A DNA stretch of 64,000 nucleotides. It comes from Actinoplanes oblitus (GTDB lineage: Bacteria; Actinomycetota; Actinomycetes; Mycobacteriales; Micromonosporaceae). The translations under genes and the position numbers were made by a program. The notes under the pieces were generated by a model that searched no databases, had not been told where the DNA came from, and was given only the letters and a program-made list of their open reading frames with translations. Position 1 is the first letter of the stretch. The number at the start of each line of letters is the position of its first letter. The stretch is taken from the NCBI RefSeq assembly GCF_030252345.1, contig NZ_CP126980.1, positions 6,463,501 through 6,527,500 of the forward strand. Direction: 5' to 3'. Positions 1 to 8,857 of this stretch are shown piece after piece.

Positions 1-42
1 TCCGGTGGTTTGCCCTCCCGGGGCGCCGGGCACCTGCTGTGA
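1..42 (+). CDS. possible 3' end of an upstream gene (partial)
   Basis: An open frame enters from the left edge and ends at a TGA at 40-42, giving about 13 residues (SGGLPSRGAGHLL). It stops 27 bp before the next gene, whose ribosome-binding site lies between them, so it could be the tail of an upstream operon partner. It is too short for any functional statement and may be spurious. Confidence 0.25.
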   Translation, partial: SGGLPSRGAGHLL

Positions 43-69
43 CGAGATCCCACCGGCGAGGAGGACCCC

Positions 70-807
70 ATGCCCAGCCAGCTGGTCTGCCGGCCGGAAC
101 GGGACCTGCCGGTGGCGGTGCTGACCGTCAGCGGCACCCTGGACCGCCTCACCGGCGACGCGCTGGGTGCCGCGGTCCGCCGCAGCCTCGCCGGGCAGCC
201 GGTGAAGCTCCTGCTCGACGTGACCCGGCTGGAGGTGGCCGACCCGATCGCGTTCGGCACGTTCGGCTCGGTGCTCTGCCAGACCGCGGAATTCCCGAAC
301 GTACCCATCGTCGTCTGCGGCGCCGACCAGGACACCTCCGCCGCGCTGGCCGCCACCCCGGACTGCGCCGGCGTCGCGATGGCCGACGACTGCGCCGCCG
401 CCCTGGCCGAGGCGAGCGCCGAACCCCCGCCGGACCGCCTCCGGGTCCGCCTGCGCCCGGTACCGGAAGCCTGCCGCCAGGTCCGCCAGCTGGTCGACCC
501 GGCCTGCGCCCGCTGGCACCGCGCCGAGTTCGCCGCCACCGCCGTGCTAATCGCCACCGAGCTGGTCGCCAACGTGGTGCGGCACGCCCACACCACCATG
601 GAGTTCACCCTGGCCGTCCACGACGGCCGCCTCACCATGGCGGTCCGCGACGGCAGCCGCGCCATGCCCCGCCAGCTGAACCCGACCCTCACCGACTCCG
701 GCGGCCGCGGCCTCCGCCTGGTCCGCGAACTCTCCGCCGCCTGGGGAGTCCTCCCCGTCACCGACGGCAAAATCGTCTGGACCCACCTGATCCCGGCCCT
801 CACCTGA
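70..807 (+). CDS. STAS domain-HATPase fusion, anti-sigma regulatory protein
   Basis: A 245-residue soluble protein with an N-terminal STAS-like domain (about 1-115) and a C-terminal RsbW/SpoIIAB-type ATPase domain (about 130-245). The ATPase N-box (ELVANVVRHA), a DxG-like loop (VRDGS) and the glycine box (GGRGLRLVREL) are visible. In partner switching the ATPase half is normally an anti-sigma kinase and the STAS half its antagonist, so having both in one chain is unusual. The usual STAS phospho-acceptor motif DSSGL reads DPIAF here, so the phosphorylatable serine appears to be missing. The ATG is preceded by a strong GAGGAGGA site. Likely role (inferred): a regulator of a SigB/F-type sigma factor, possibly the one at 35564-36367. 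Confidence 0.88.
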   Translation: MPSQLVCRPERDLPVAVLTVSGTLDRLTGDALGAAVRRSLAGQPVKLLLDVTRLEVADPIAFGTFGSVLCQTAEFPNVPIVVCGADQDTSAALAATPDCAGVAMADDCAAALAEASAEPPPDRLRVRLRPVPEACRQVRQLVDPACARWHRAEFAATAVLIATELVANVVRHAHTTMEFTLAVHDGRLTMAVRDGSRAMPRQLNPTLTDSGGRGLRLVRELSAAWGVLPVTDGKIVWTHLIPALT

Positions 808-1257
808 CCGGTCCCGCCCTGCTCGACCGGTCGCTCCGCCGCCCCAACGGCTCGCCGCCCCAACCGGCTCGCCAGTTCAACCGGCTCTCCGCTCCGGCCG
901 ACTCGCCAGTTCAACCGGCTCTCCGCTCCGGCCGGCTCGCTTCTCCGGCCGGCTCGCTTCTCCGCACGGCTCGCTTCTCCGGCCGGTTCGCTTCTCCGCA
1001 CGGCCGCGCAACCGACCTCGCTGCCGCGGCGTAGTCGGCCGACTTCCGGTTCGCGCATTTTGTACGGTCTGGTATCGAGACAGGCGCAGACGACCGGTCC
1101 CGTGGCTGAGCGCGACCGCCGCCGAGCACCGGACCGCCCGGCGACCGCCGGGCTGATCCGGTCCGCTCCCACCGGCACCGCCAGGTGGCGCCGGCCGGCC
1201 GGGCCGATCAGGTCCAGGCCCACCCGCGGCGTATGACGACCGCGCCGCGATCCGGAC
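808..1257. repeat. non-coding spacer with degenerate short repeats
   Basis: No credible gene is seen here. From about 840 to 1005 the sequence is built of imperfect direct repeats: one unit of roughly 34 bp containing GCCAGTTCAACCGGCTC occurs twice, followed by several roughly 17-bp units resembling CGGCTCGCTTCTCCGGC. The rest (1006-1257) shows no recognisable signal. It separates the STAS-ATPase gene from the 3' end of the minus-strand repeat protein. Confidence 0.6.
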
Positions 1258-4200
1258 TCACTGACGGCGTGGCAGGCCGCTCGGGGCGCTCGACGGGTCC
1301 TCCGGGCCGTCCTCGGCCGGAGGTGACGCCGGGCGGGCAGCCGGACGAGCCGCGCCACGCCCGGGCAGGCCGGACGGCGCACTCGTCTCGTCCACCGGCG
1401 CGCCGGAGGTTTCCCCTGCCGGGTTTCCCGTACCCGCCGGGGCTCCCGGTCCGGAACCTGCCGGGGCTCCCCCGCCGGCCCCCGGTCCGGCTCCGAGCCC
1501 TGCTGCCAGGCTCGGGCCGGGATGGGTTGCCGGACCGGCCGAGCCGTGTTGTCCCATGTCGGGCGCCTGAAGGCCGGGCCGGATGATGCCGGGGCCAGGC
1601 GCGGGTGGGTTGTGCTGTCCCATGTCCGGCGGCTGCAGCCCGGGTCGGGTCGCGGCCGGAGAGGTCCCTTGGTTCTGCTGCTGCCCCAGGTCGGGCGCTC
1701 GGAGACCCGGACGAGCCTCGGACGCCGGATTGTGCTGTCCCATGTCCGGAGCCTGAAGGCCGGGCCTCGCCTGACCCATGTCCGGAGCCTGCAAACCCGG
1801 CCGCCCCTGACCCATGTCCGGAGCCTGCAAACCCGGCCGCCCCTGACCCATGTCCGGAGCCTGCAAACCCGGCCGCCCCTGACCCATGTCCGGAGCCTGG
1901 AGACCGGGCCGCGCCTGGCCCATGTCCGGAGCTTGCAAACCCGGCCGTCCCCGACCCGTGTCCGGCGGCTGCAAACCCGGCCCCGCCTGACCCGTGTCCG
2001 GCGGCTGCAAGCCCGGGTGAGCCGCGCCAGCAGTCGCCAGCGGCGGAGTGTGCTGGCCTGTCGGCGACTGTCCGGTCACCGCGGCAGCGGACGGCAGGAA
2101 GTCTCCACCGGTAGCCGCCCCCGCCATCGCCGAGGCGCCCGGCTGCCCCTGGCCGGCCCCACCAAGCTGCGCCGCCGGGTTCATGCCGGGCATACCCGGC
2201 TGGCCCACCGGCCCGGCCGGCTGACCCATCGGCACGCCTTGCCCGCCCGGCTGGCCCATCGGGGCACCTTGTGCACCCGGCTGACCCAGCGGCATGCCTG
2301 GCTGGCCCGTCGGGGCACCCGCGCCCGGCTGACCCACCGGCATTCCCGGGTGACCCGTCGGGCCCGAGCCCTCGGCGGCGGGCGGCATCATCGGCACTGG
2401 ACCACCTGCCCCCGGGAGGCCGAGCGGCCGAGCGGACCGGGTGAACCGTGGTGCGTCCAGCGGACTGTTCTGCTGGCTGTAGGACGGTGCCGCGACCGGC
2501 GCCCCCTCAGCGATCGGCTGACCGCCCGGAGCGGCCCACTGCGGCGGCACTCCCTCACCGGGAACACCCGCCGGCGGCACCGAGACGCCCAGCGCCGGCA
2601 TGGCGACGGATCCCGGCGCCGGCATGGCGACGGACTCCGGGGCTGGCACGGCTGCGGATCCCGGGGCCGGCATGGCGGCGGATCCCGGCGCCGGCATGGC
2701 GGCGAGTCCCGGGGCCGGCCAGTTCTGGTTCACCGGAGGCTCCGCCGGAGCGGCCGTGGCCCACGGCGGAACGCCGGACATCGACCCGGCCGCCGGCGCG
2801 CCGTTCCCCGGCTCAGCCGTCCCCGCCAACCCGGCGACGTCCCCTGGTCCGGCAAGCCCGGATGTCCCCTGGCCCCCGGCCGCTCCTGGCCCACCCATCG
2901 GCTCAGCGAGCGAACCCAGCCCGCCGGGACCGCCGCTGTCACCAGGCGTTGTCCTGGCCAGGCCGGAGCCCGGCCCACTCTCCACCGGCGGCCAGGGACG
3001 CAGTCCACCTGAAGCCGCCTCGTCCCCCGTCGGCGGCCACGGGCGGACGCCGGCATCAGCCGCGCCCTTGACCGCTTCAGCGCCAGCCGCGGCGGCCGGC
3101 GGCCAGGGCCGTAGCCCACTACCGGCCGCGTCCCCGCTACCAGCGAGCCCTACAGCGACACCGGAGATCGGCCCGGAGCCAACGACGCTCGGCCCCGGTC
3201 CCCCAGAACCGGCGACCTGCTCAGCGTCTCCAGCGGGCGGCCAAGCCGTCAGCCCACCACCGGCTTCGCCCACCCGTTCCGACAACCCGGCCCCCGGCGT
3301 GCCGGACCCCGCCGGCCCGGACACCACCGGCCCCGACAACCCGGCCCCCGGCGTGCCGGACCCGGCCGGCCCGGACACCGCCGGCCCCGGCAACCCGGAC
3401 CCCGGTCCGGCCGACGGCCCCTCTCCGGCAGCCGCGGGCGGCCAAGCCTTCAAGAGCCCACCGGCCCCCTCCGGCCCGCCCGGCCGTTCCCCGGAAACGT
3501 CGGGCGAGGACGACGCCGCATGCGCCCCCTCGCTCCGCTTCTCACCGCCGCCCGCCGGCCCGTTCCCGGGTGGCCAGGCCCGCGGCGGCGACCCACCCGG
3601 GGCCGTCTCGCCCGTGCCGCTTCCCGGCGACGGTTGGTTCGTCCCGGCGTCCCCACCCGGGCTCCCGTGCCGCCCACCGCCCAAGCCCGCCCCGGAGCCG
3701 GCCGGCGGCAGTCCGCCGACGTCAGGCGCACCATTCGTACCGTTGCTCACGCTCTGCGAAAGAAACCCCGACCCCGCGTTGCTGACGATCCGGCCGGCGG
3801 TGCCGCCCGGCCCGGCGTTGCCCACCGGTCCACCGGCGGCCGCCCCGGGTCCCACGTTCGCCCGGGGCAACCCGCCGAGCCGCGACTCCGACCACGACTC
3901 CCCGGCCGCCGGCGGCCGCTGGTGCGTCCCGGTCGGCTCGGTGGCCCAGCCGGGCAGCTCCGACGAGAGCGGGCCGGCCTTCCCCGCGGATTGGCGGCCC
4001 GCGGAAGCGCTCGGCCCGGCGTGCGACAGTCCCGGTCCGGGCCCGAGCGGATGCTGGTGCCCGGCGACCGGCTTCCCGGACGACGCCGGGGTGCCGGGCA
4101 GCGGCCCGGTCAGCGGATCGCCGGCCCAGGACGTACCCTCAGCTGTCGATCTCGCGGGCGGACCGCCCGGACTGTCGCCGGGGCCCGGTGGCCAGGCGGA

Positions 4201-4461
4201 CCCGATGCCGGGCGGCGCGAGGGTACCGGGCGGGACGAAAGCCGGGCGGGTGGCCGCGATCAGACCGGAGGCCTCGGCGAGGCCCGCTGCCGCGAGGACC
4301 TCGGCGGCCGCCTGGCCGGAGCGGCAGGGCAGCTCCTCCCCGCAGACCGGGCAGTGGGTGAGGCCTTCGCGGGGACCCTCGCCACCGGCGTGTGCCTCGA
4401 GCATCTCCCGCGCGGTGCGCGCCAGGACGCTCTCCGGTTTGACGTAGTTCGTCGGTGCCAC
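1258..4461 (-). CDS. giant Pro/Gly/Ala-rich repeat protein with N-terminal Cys motif
   Basis: About 1067 residues from a GTG at 4461, chosen because GGAG lies 5 bases upstream and the conserved-looking N-terminus (APTNYVKPESVLARTAREM) starts there; the frame stays open to 4602. Residues 1-75 look folded and include CPVCGEELPC, a possible zinc-knuckle. The remaining roughly 1000 residues are low-complexity. They contain about eight near-perfect copies of a 12-residue unit (GRPGLQAPDMGQ-like) near the C-terminus, a GQPG-rich stretch, MPAPGSA-type repeats and repeated WPP motifs (for example LRPWPP). No signal peptide or membrane segment is seen. I do not recognise a function; a scaffold or interaction protein whose WPP and 12-mer motifs bind partners is conceivable. 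Repetitive DNA makes length variation between strains likely. Confidence 0.72.
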   Translation of the reverse strand: MAPTNYVKPESVLARTAREMLEAHAGGEGPREGLTHCPVCGEELPCRSGQAAAEVLAAAGLAEASGLIAATRPAFVPPGTLAPPGIGSAWPPGPGDSPGGPPARSTAEGTSWAGDPLTGPLPGTPASSGKPVAGHQHPLGPGPGLSHAGPSASAGRQSAGKAGPLSSELPGWATEPTGTHQRPPAAGESWSESRLGGLPRANVGPGAAAGGPVGNAGPGGTAGRIVSNAGSGFLSQSVSNGTNGAPDVGGLPPAGSGAGLGGGRHGSPGGDAGTNQPSPGSGTGETAPGGSPPRAWPPGNGPAGGGEKRSEGAHAASSSPDVSGERPGGPEGAGGLLKAWPPAAAGEGPSAGPGSGLPGPAVSGPAGSGTPGAGLSGPVVSGPAGSGTPGAGLSERVGEAGGGLTAWPPAGDAEQVAGSGGPGPSVVGSGPISGVAVGLAGSGDAAGSGLRPWPPAAAAGAEAVKGAADAGVRPWPPTGDEAASGGLRPWPPVESGPGSGLARTTPGDSGGPGGLGSLAEPMGGPGAAGGQGTSGLAGPGDVAGLAGTAEPGNGAPAAGSMSGVPPWATAAPAEPPVNQNWPAPGLAAMPAPGSAAMPAPGSAAVPAPESVAMPAPGSVAMPALGVSVPPAGVPGEGVPPQWAAPGGQPIAEGAPVAAPSYSQQNSPLDAPRFTRSARPLGLPGAGGPVPMMPPAAEGSGPTGHPGMPVGQPGAGAPTGQPGMPLGQPGAQGAPMGQPGGQGVPMGQPAGPVGQPGMPGMNPAAQLGGAGQGQPGASAMAGAATGGDFLPSAAAVTGQSPTGQHTPPLATAGAAHPGLQPPDTGQAGPGLQPPDTGRGRPGLQAPDMGQARPGLQAPDMGQGRPGLQAPDMGQGRPGLQAPDMGQGRPGLQAPDMGQARPGLQAPDMGQHNPASEARPGLRAPDLGQQQNQGTSPAATRPGLQPPDMGQHNPPAPGPGIIRPGLQAPDMGQHGSAGPATHPGPSLAAGLGAGPGAGGGAPAGSGPGAPAGTGNPAGETSGAPVDETSAPSGLPGRGAARPAARPASPPAEDGPEDPSSAPSGLPRRQ
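1741..2010 (-). repeat. 36-bp in-frame tandem repeat, about 8 copies
   Basis: The motif CATGTCCGGA (or CGTGTCCGG) recurs at 1741, 1777, 1813, 1849, 1885, 1921, 1957 and 1993, an exact 36-bp period. On the minus strand this encodes a 12-residue unit of the RPGLQAPDMGQ type. Several central copies are nearly identical at the DNA level, implying recent expansion. More diverged copies continue to about 1555. Confidence 0.92.
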
Positions 4462-4702
4462 TGGTCTCCGCCCCCCGTCCGCGCGAGATTTCGCACGACC
4501 CGTCGTCCAGTTCACCCTGGCGGGTACCCCCGGAGGGCGGGTTTCCGCAGATCGGTGGGTTACCGGCGGGAATTGCCCGGTATCGGGCGCGGCGCCCGTC
4601 ACCGGTTGGTAAGGAGAAGAAGATCAAAATTTCACGATTCACTCACGGTGCGCGGCCGGGTTCGCTCCGTAACATTGAAGGACATCCAGGAGGTGACCCC
4701 CC

Positions 4703-5224
4703 ATGGACGACACTGAGCTGCATCGCGAGCGGATCCTCCGGCACGTCAGTCCGATCATCACCGGCCGGTTCATCGGCTACCAGGCGTCGTACACCCGGGA
4801 GGTGAGCGTCGGGCGGCTGTTGGCGATCTTCGTGTTCCTCGCGGCCGGGATCGCCCAGCTGGTCGCCTCGCTGCTCCGGATGAGACCGGCCCGGCGCAGC
4901 CTCAAGGACCTGCGCAAGGGCCCGGAGTTCCTGGTCACCCCGGTCCGGCTGCGCGACGATCTCGGCCAGACCTACGAGATCGAGATGCACGGGCAGCTGC
5001 CGCAGTCCGCGCTGCACCGCGGCGACCTGGTGCAGGTGCGCACCGAGCCGCAGCGCGACCGGACCCTGCCGGTCAAGTTGCTGCAGGTGGTGAACCTGAC
5101 GACGATGCAGCCGCTCACCCCGCGTATCCCGACCCGCTGGTCGCACCTGGGCCCGGCGATGCTGCTGCAGGCCGCCGCCGGACTGGTCGTCGCCGGCGTG
5201 GTCCTGGCCGCGCTCTTCCGCTGA
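4703..5224 (+). CDS. small membrane protein, two predicted TM helices
   Basis: A 173-residue protein with a perfect AGGAGGTGA site before the ATG. A first hydrophobic helix (about residues 38-60) and a second at the extreme C-terminus (about 150-172) flank a soluble central domain (about 75-140) that is beta-rich and basic (VTPVRLRDDLGQTYEIEMHG). This resembles an OB-like or NfeD-like middle domain between two anchors, but I cannot assign a family. It is transcribed divergently from the repeat protein at 1258-4461, sharing a 241-bp promoter region. Function unknown. Confidence 0.8.
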   Translation: MDDTELHRERILRHVSPIITGRFIGYQASYTREVSVGRLLAIFVFLAAGIAQLVASLLRMRPARRSLKDLRKGPEFLVTPVRLRDDLGQTYEIEMHGQLPQSALHRGDLVQVRTEPQRDRTLPVKLLQVVNLTTMQPLTPRIPTRWSHLGPAMLLQAAAGLVVAGVVLAALFR

Positions 5225-5411
5225 GCCCGCGTAAAGATCGCGAGGACCGGGTAACGATGCGTCCATGTTCGACGCACCGTTCGCCATCACCCGCCAATGC
5301 TGCCCCGCCGAGTCGAGAACAGGCATAGACAGCGGTAATCATGGTTCCGGGGGGACCGCTGCGACGATGCCCGTTTCCCCTCCGCGCTGACAGCTCGGAA
5401 GGTGGTGCCTG

Positions 5412-6887
5412 GTGGGCGAGAAAGTCGAACAGACCCAGTTTTCCCGAGAGGACCGGTCCCGGTACCGGCAGAAGATCCGCCGCAGCCTGGACGTGTTCGC
5501 CACGATGCTGCGGGAGTCCCGCTTCGAGTTCGAGCGGCCGATGACCGGCATGGAGATCGAGCTCAACCTGATCGACGACAACGCCGATCCGGTGATGCGC
5601 AACGCCGAGGTGCTCGGCGCGATCGCCGACCCGGACTTCCAGACCGAACTCGGCCAGTTCAACATCGAGATCAACCTGCCACCCCGGCGGCTGGCCGGTG
5701 ACGACTACGCCGACCTGGAGAAGGGCCTGCGGGCCAGCCTGAACCACGCCGAGCACAAGGCCCGGACCGTCGGCGTGCACATGGTCACCGTCGGCATCCT
5801 GCCCACCCTGCGCCGCGAGCACCTGACCGGCGCGGCGCTCACCGTGAACCCCCGCTACAGCCTGCTCAACGAGCAGATCTTCGCGGCCCGCGGCGAGGAC
5901 CTGGACATCCGCATCGACGGCGTGGACCGGCTGGCGGTCACCACCGACAGCATCGCGCCGGAGGCGGCGTGCACCAGCACCCAGTTCCACCTGCAGGTCA
6001 GTCCGGCGCAGTTCGCGGCGTACTGGAACGCCTCCCAGGTGATCTCCGGGATCCAGGTGGCGCTGGGCGCGAACTCGCCGCTGCTGTTCGGCCGGGAACT
6101 GTGGCGGGAGACCCGGATCCCGCTGTTCGAGCAGGCCACCGACACCCGGTCGGAGGAGATCAGGGCCCAGGGCGTACGCCCCCGGGTGTGGTTCGGCGAG
6201 CGCTGGATCACCAGCGTCTTCGACCTGTTCGAGGAGAACGTCCGCTACTTCCCGGCGTTGCTGCCGATCTGCGACGAGGACGATCCGGCGGACCTGCTGG
6301 AGCGCGGCGAGATCCCGGCGCTCAGCGAGCTGCGCCTGCACAACGGGACGGTCTACCGCTGGAACCGCCCGATCTACGCGGTCGTCAACGGCCGCCCGCA
6401 CCTGCGCGTGGAGAACCGGGTGATGCCGGCCGGCCCGACGGTCGCCGACACCATCGCCAACGGGGCGTTCTACTACGGCCTGGCCCGCAGCGTCGCCGAG
6501 GCCGACCGTCCGATCTGGACCCAGCTGAGCTTCCGCGCCGCCGAGGAGAACTTCCACACCTGCGCCCGGCACGGCATCGACGCCAGCGTCTTCTGGCCGG
6601 GCGTCGGCACCGTCCCGGTGACCGAGCTGGTCCTGCGCCGCCTGCTGCCGCAGGCCGCCGACGGCCTCGACAGGTGGGGCGTGTCGCCGGCCCAGCGCGA
6701 CAGGCTGCTCGGCATCGTCGAGCAGCGCTGCCTGCGCCAGCAGAACGGCGCGTCCTGGCAGGTGGACACCCTGCACGAGCTGGAGAAGAAGGGGATGGAC
6801 AGGCAGCGCGCACTGCACGAGATGATGCGCCGCTATCTGCCGCTGATGCACGAGAACGTCCCGGTGCACGAGTGGGAGGTTTCCTAG
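5412..6887 (+). CDS. GCS2-family glutamate-cysteine ligase-like protein
   Basis: A 491-residue enzyme of the glutamate-cysteine ligase type 2 / carboxylate-amine ligase superfamily. Hallmarks are the substrate and Mg-binding stretch GMEIELNLID near the N-terminus (about 45-55), QFNIEINLPPR around 80-90, and the late ENRVMPAGPT segment with its conserved arginine. The GTG start has GGAAGG 6-8 bases upstream. The family makes amide bonds between an amino-acid carboxylate and an amine using ATP. Actinomycetes make mycothiol rather than glutathione, so the real substrate is uncertain. It stands alone, with a cobalamin operon converging from the other side. Confidence 0.87.
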   Translation: MGEKVEQTQFSREDRSRYRQKIRRSLDVFATMLRESRFEFERPMTGMEIELNLIDDNADPVMRNAEVLGAIADPDFQTELGQFNIEINLPPRRLAGDDYADLEKGLRASLNHAEHKARTVGVHMVTVGILPTLRREHLTGAALTVNPRYSLLNEQIFAARGEDLDIRIDGVDRLAVTTDSIAPEAACTSTQFHLQVSPAQFAAYWNASQVISGIQVALGANSPLLFGRELWRETRIPLFEQATDTRSEEIRAQGVRPRVWFGERWITSVFDLFEENVRYFPALLPICDEDDPADLLERGEIPALSELRLHNGTVYRWNRPIYAVVNGRPHLRVENRVMPAGPTVADTIANGAFYYGLARSVAEADRPIWTQLSFRAAEENFHTCARHGIDASVFWPGVGTVPVTELVLRRLLPQAADGLDRWGVSPAQRDRLLGIVEQRCLRQQNGASWQVDTLHELEKKGMDRQRALHEMMRRYLPLMHENVPVHEWEVS

Positions 6888-7063
6888 ATCAGAATCCGGA
6901 TTCGATACGCCCGCGCCACCTCCCCGTGGCTACCCGCGATCATGTCCGGGCTGGCGACCGTCCGGCGACCGCCGGGCGGTCGCCGCTGGTCCCGGTCACC
7001 CCCAACCCGGCCCCGGGGCCATGGCCGTCCCGCATCCTCCCGTCCGGGCAGGTCCCCCGCGGC

Positions 7064-7453
7064 TCAGCCCGGCTCCGCCCGCGGGCCGCCGCGCGCGATC
7101 GCCACCGTCACGCCGCCGCGCACCCGCTTGGGCAGCACCAGTTCCGCCGCCGTCCCCGCCGCGAGCAGTGCCGCCGCCTCCGCCACACTCGGCGTGCCGA
7201 CCACCGCCGCCACCACCCGGCTCGGCCCCGGCACCGCCTGCCCGGCCAGCTCGCCCGCGCCGAACGCGACCAGCCGCCACCCCAGCACCCTGCTCAACTC
7301 CCGGACCCCCGGCTCGGCGGCCCGCCGGTCCAGGGTCGCCAGCACCGTCCCGTCCAGCACCTCCAGCCCCGCCTCGGCCAGCGCCGCCGCCACCGCCGTC
7401 GCCAGCTCGGCCACCCCGGTCCCGGCCCGAGCCCCGATCCCGACCGCGATCAC
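7064..7453 (-). CDS. cobE: CobE / CbiG C-terminal domain protein
   Basis: About 129 residues matching the free-standing CbiG C-terminal (CobE) domain: it opens with VIAVGIGARAGT and later has VGTPSVAEAAALLAAG and ELVLPKR, all typical of the family. It acts in the cobalamin ring pathway at the ring-contraction/acetaldehyde-extrusion stage; the exact role of CobE alone is poorly defined. The start is ambiguous: GTG at 7453 fits the family's N-terminus, while an in-frame GTG at 7486 adds 11 arginine-rich residues. I prefer 7453 because the longer start lies within a 26-bp tandem duplication. It is the last gene of the cobO-cobB-cobE run. Confidence 0.82.
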   Translation of the reverse strand: MIAVGIGARAGTGVAELATAVAAALAEAGLEVLDGTVLATLDRRAAEPGVRELSRVLGWRLVAFGAGELAGQAVPGPSRVVAAVVGTPSVAEAAALLAAGTAAELVLPKRVRGGVTVAIARGGPRAEPG

Positions 7454-7511
7454 GCCGCACCCATCCCGGCCGCGATCACGCCGCACCGGCCCCGGCCGCG
7501 ATCACGCCGCC
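7445..7511. repeat. 26-bp tandem duplication at the cobB-cobE junction
   Basis: The motif CGCGATCACGCCGC starts at 7445, 7471 and 7497, a 26-bp period with about 2.6 copies. On the minus strand each copy contains GCGTGATCGCGG, which carries both a TGA (used as the cobB stop) and a GTG (used as the cobE start). Confidence 0.9.
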
Positions 7512-8857
7512 GCCGCGCGCACCAGCCGCTCCGCCATCCCCCGCTGCCCCGCCCAGTGCAGGTGCAGGTAGGACGCGTGCACCCCGGACGACGCGAAACC
7601 CTCCGGATCCGCGCCCCGCCAGGCCCACGCCGCACCCCCGGCCGGCGACAGCAGCAGCCCGGATCGCGGATGCACCGTCGTCCGGTGGAACTCGTGCCCG
7701 GTGACCCGGGTACCCGCCGCCGCCAGCGGGCTGTCGGTCAGCGCGACAGCGTCCCGATACCCCAGCGTCAGCGACGGCGTCATCGCCGCCTCCGCGTCCA
7801 GGACCCCGCACATCGGGGCGCCGTCCAGGGTCCGGCACAGCCAGAGCAGGCCGGCACACTCGGCGGCGATCGGATGACCGGCCGCGGCCAGCTCCCGGAC
7901 CGCCTTGCGCAGCGGCTCGTTGGCGGACAGCTCGGCGGCGTACACCTCGGGGAAGCCGCCACCGACCACCAGGGCGCGGGCCCCGTCCGGCAGGGCGGTG
8001 TCGCGCAGCGGGTCCACCACCGCCACCTCGGCGCCGGCTCCGGTCAGCAGCTCGGCGGTTTCCGCGTACGCGAAGGAGAAAGCCGGACCACCGGCGAGCG
8101 CGACGATCGGGCGGCCGGTGACCGGGGTCTCCGCCTGCGGGGTCCACGGCGTCGCCGCCAGCGGCGGCGCCGATCGGGCCACCGCCGCCACCGCGTCCAG
8201 GTCGACAGCGTCAGCGACCAGCGTGGCGAGCGCGTCCACCGAGGCCAGCGCCTCGGCCCGGCGTTCCGCGGCGGGCACCAGCCCGAGATGCCGGGACGGC
8301 GCCGCCACCGCGCCGGCCCGCCGCAGCGCGCCCAGCACCGGCGTGCCGACCTCCTCGCAGGCGTCCCGCAGGATCTGCTCGTGCCGGTCGGAACCCACCC
8401 GGTTCAGGATCACCCCGGCCAGCCGGACCGTCCCGAAGCTGCGGAACCCGTGCACCACGGCGGCGATCGACCGCCCCTGCGCCGCGGCGTCGACCACCAG
8501 GATCACCGGGGCCTGGAGCAGCTCGGCGACCTGCGCGGTGGAGCCGGTCTCGCCGGCACCGGTCCGCCCGTCGTAGAGGCCCATCACCCCCTCGACGATC
8601 GCCAGCTCGGCGCCCCGCGAGCCATGCGCGAAGAGCGGGCCGATCAGGTGCTCGCCGACCAGCACCGGATCCAGGTTGCGCCCCGGCCGGCCGGCCGCCA
8701 GCGCGTGGTATCCCGGGTCGATGTAGTCCGGACCGACCTTGAACGGCGCCACCGGCACCCCGCGCCCGGCGAACGCGGCCAGCAGCCCGGTGGCCACCGT
8801 GGTCTTGCCGTGCCCGGAGGCCGGCGCGGCGATCACCACCCGCGGGATCGTCACCAT
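7502..8857 (-). CDS. cobB: cobyrinate a,c-diamide synthase
   Basis: A 451-residue glutamine-dependent amidase that amidates the a and c side chains of the corrin macrocycle. The P-loop ASGHGKTT lies at residues 13-20, followed by PFKVGPDYIDPGYH, a very characteristic CobB/CbiA stretch. The C-terminal class I-type glutaminase domain has its cysteine in AAECAGLLWLC and its histidine in GHEFHRTTVHPRSG. The ATG at 8857 overlaps the cobO stop by 7 bp (an in-frame GTG at 8854 would overlap by 4), so translation is coupled to cobO. Longer upstream open frame is disregarded because it lies inside cobO. Confidence 0.95.
   Translation of the reverse strand: MVTIPRVVIAAPASGHGKTTVATGLLAAFAGRGVPVAPFKVGPDYIDPGYHALAAGRPGRNLDPVLVGEHLIGPLFAHGSRGAELAIVEGVMGLYDGRTGAGETGSTAQVAELLQAPVILVVDAAAQGRSIAAVVHGFRSFGTVRLAGVILNRVGSDRHEQILRDACEEVGTPVLGALRRAGAVAAPSRHLGLVPAAERRAEALASVDALATLVADAVDLDAVAAVARSAPPLAATPWTPQAETPVTGRPIVALAGGPAFSFAYAETAELLTGAGAEVAVVDPLRDTALPDGARALVVGGGFPEVYAAELSANEPLRKAVRELAAAGHPIAAECAGLLWLCRTLDGAPMCGVLDAEAAMTPSLTLGYRDAVALTDSPLAAAGTRVTGHEFHRTTVHPRSGLLLSPAGGAAWAWRGADPEGFASSGVHASYLHLHWAGQRGMAERLVRAAAA

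Noticed and set aside
1522..4447. Long open frames on the plus strand opposite the repeat protein
   Set aside because: They are antisense to a frame with a better start site and third-position GC pattern, and their residues (Arg/Pro-rich) are typical of shadow frames in high-GC DNA.
5412..6887. Glutathione biosynthesis (gshA)
   Set aside because: The fold is right, but actinomycetes generally use mycothiol and no gshB is adjacent, so a specific gene name is not justified.
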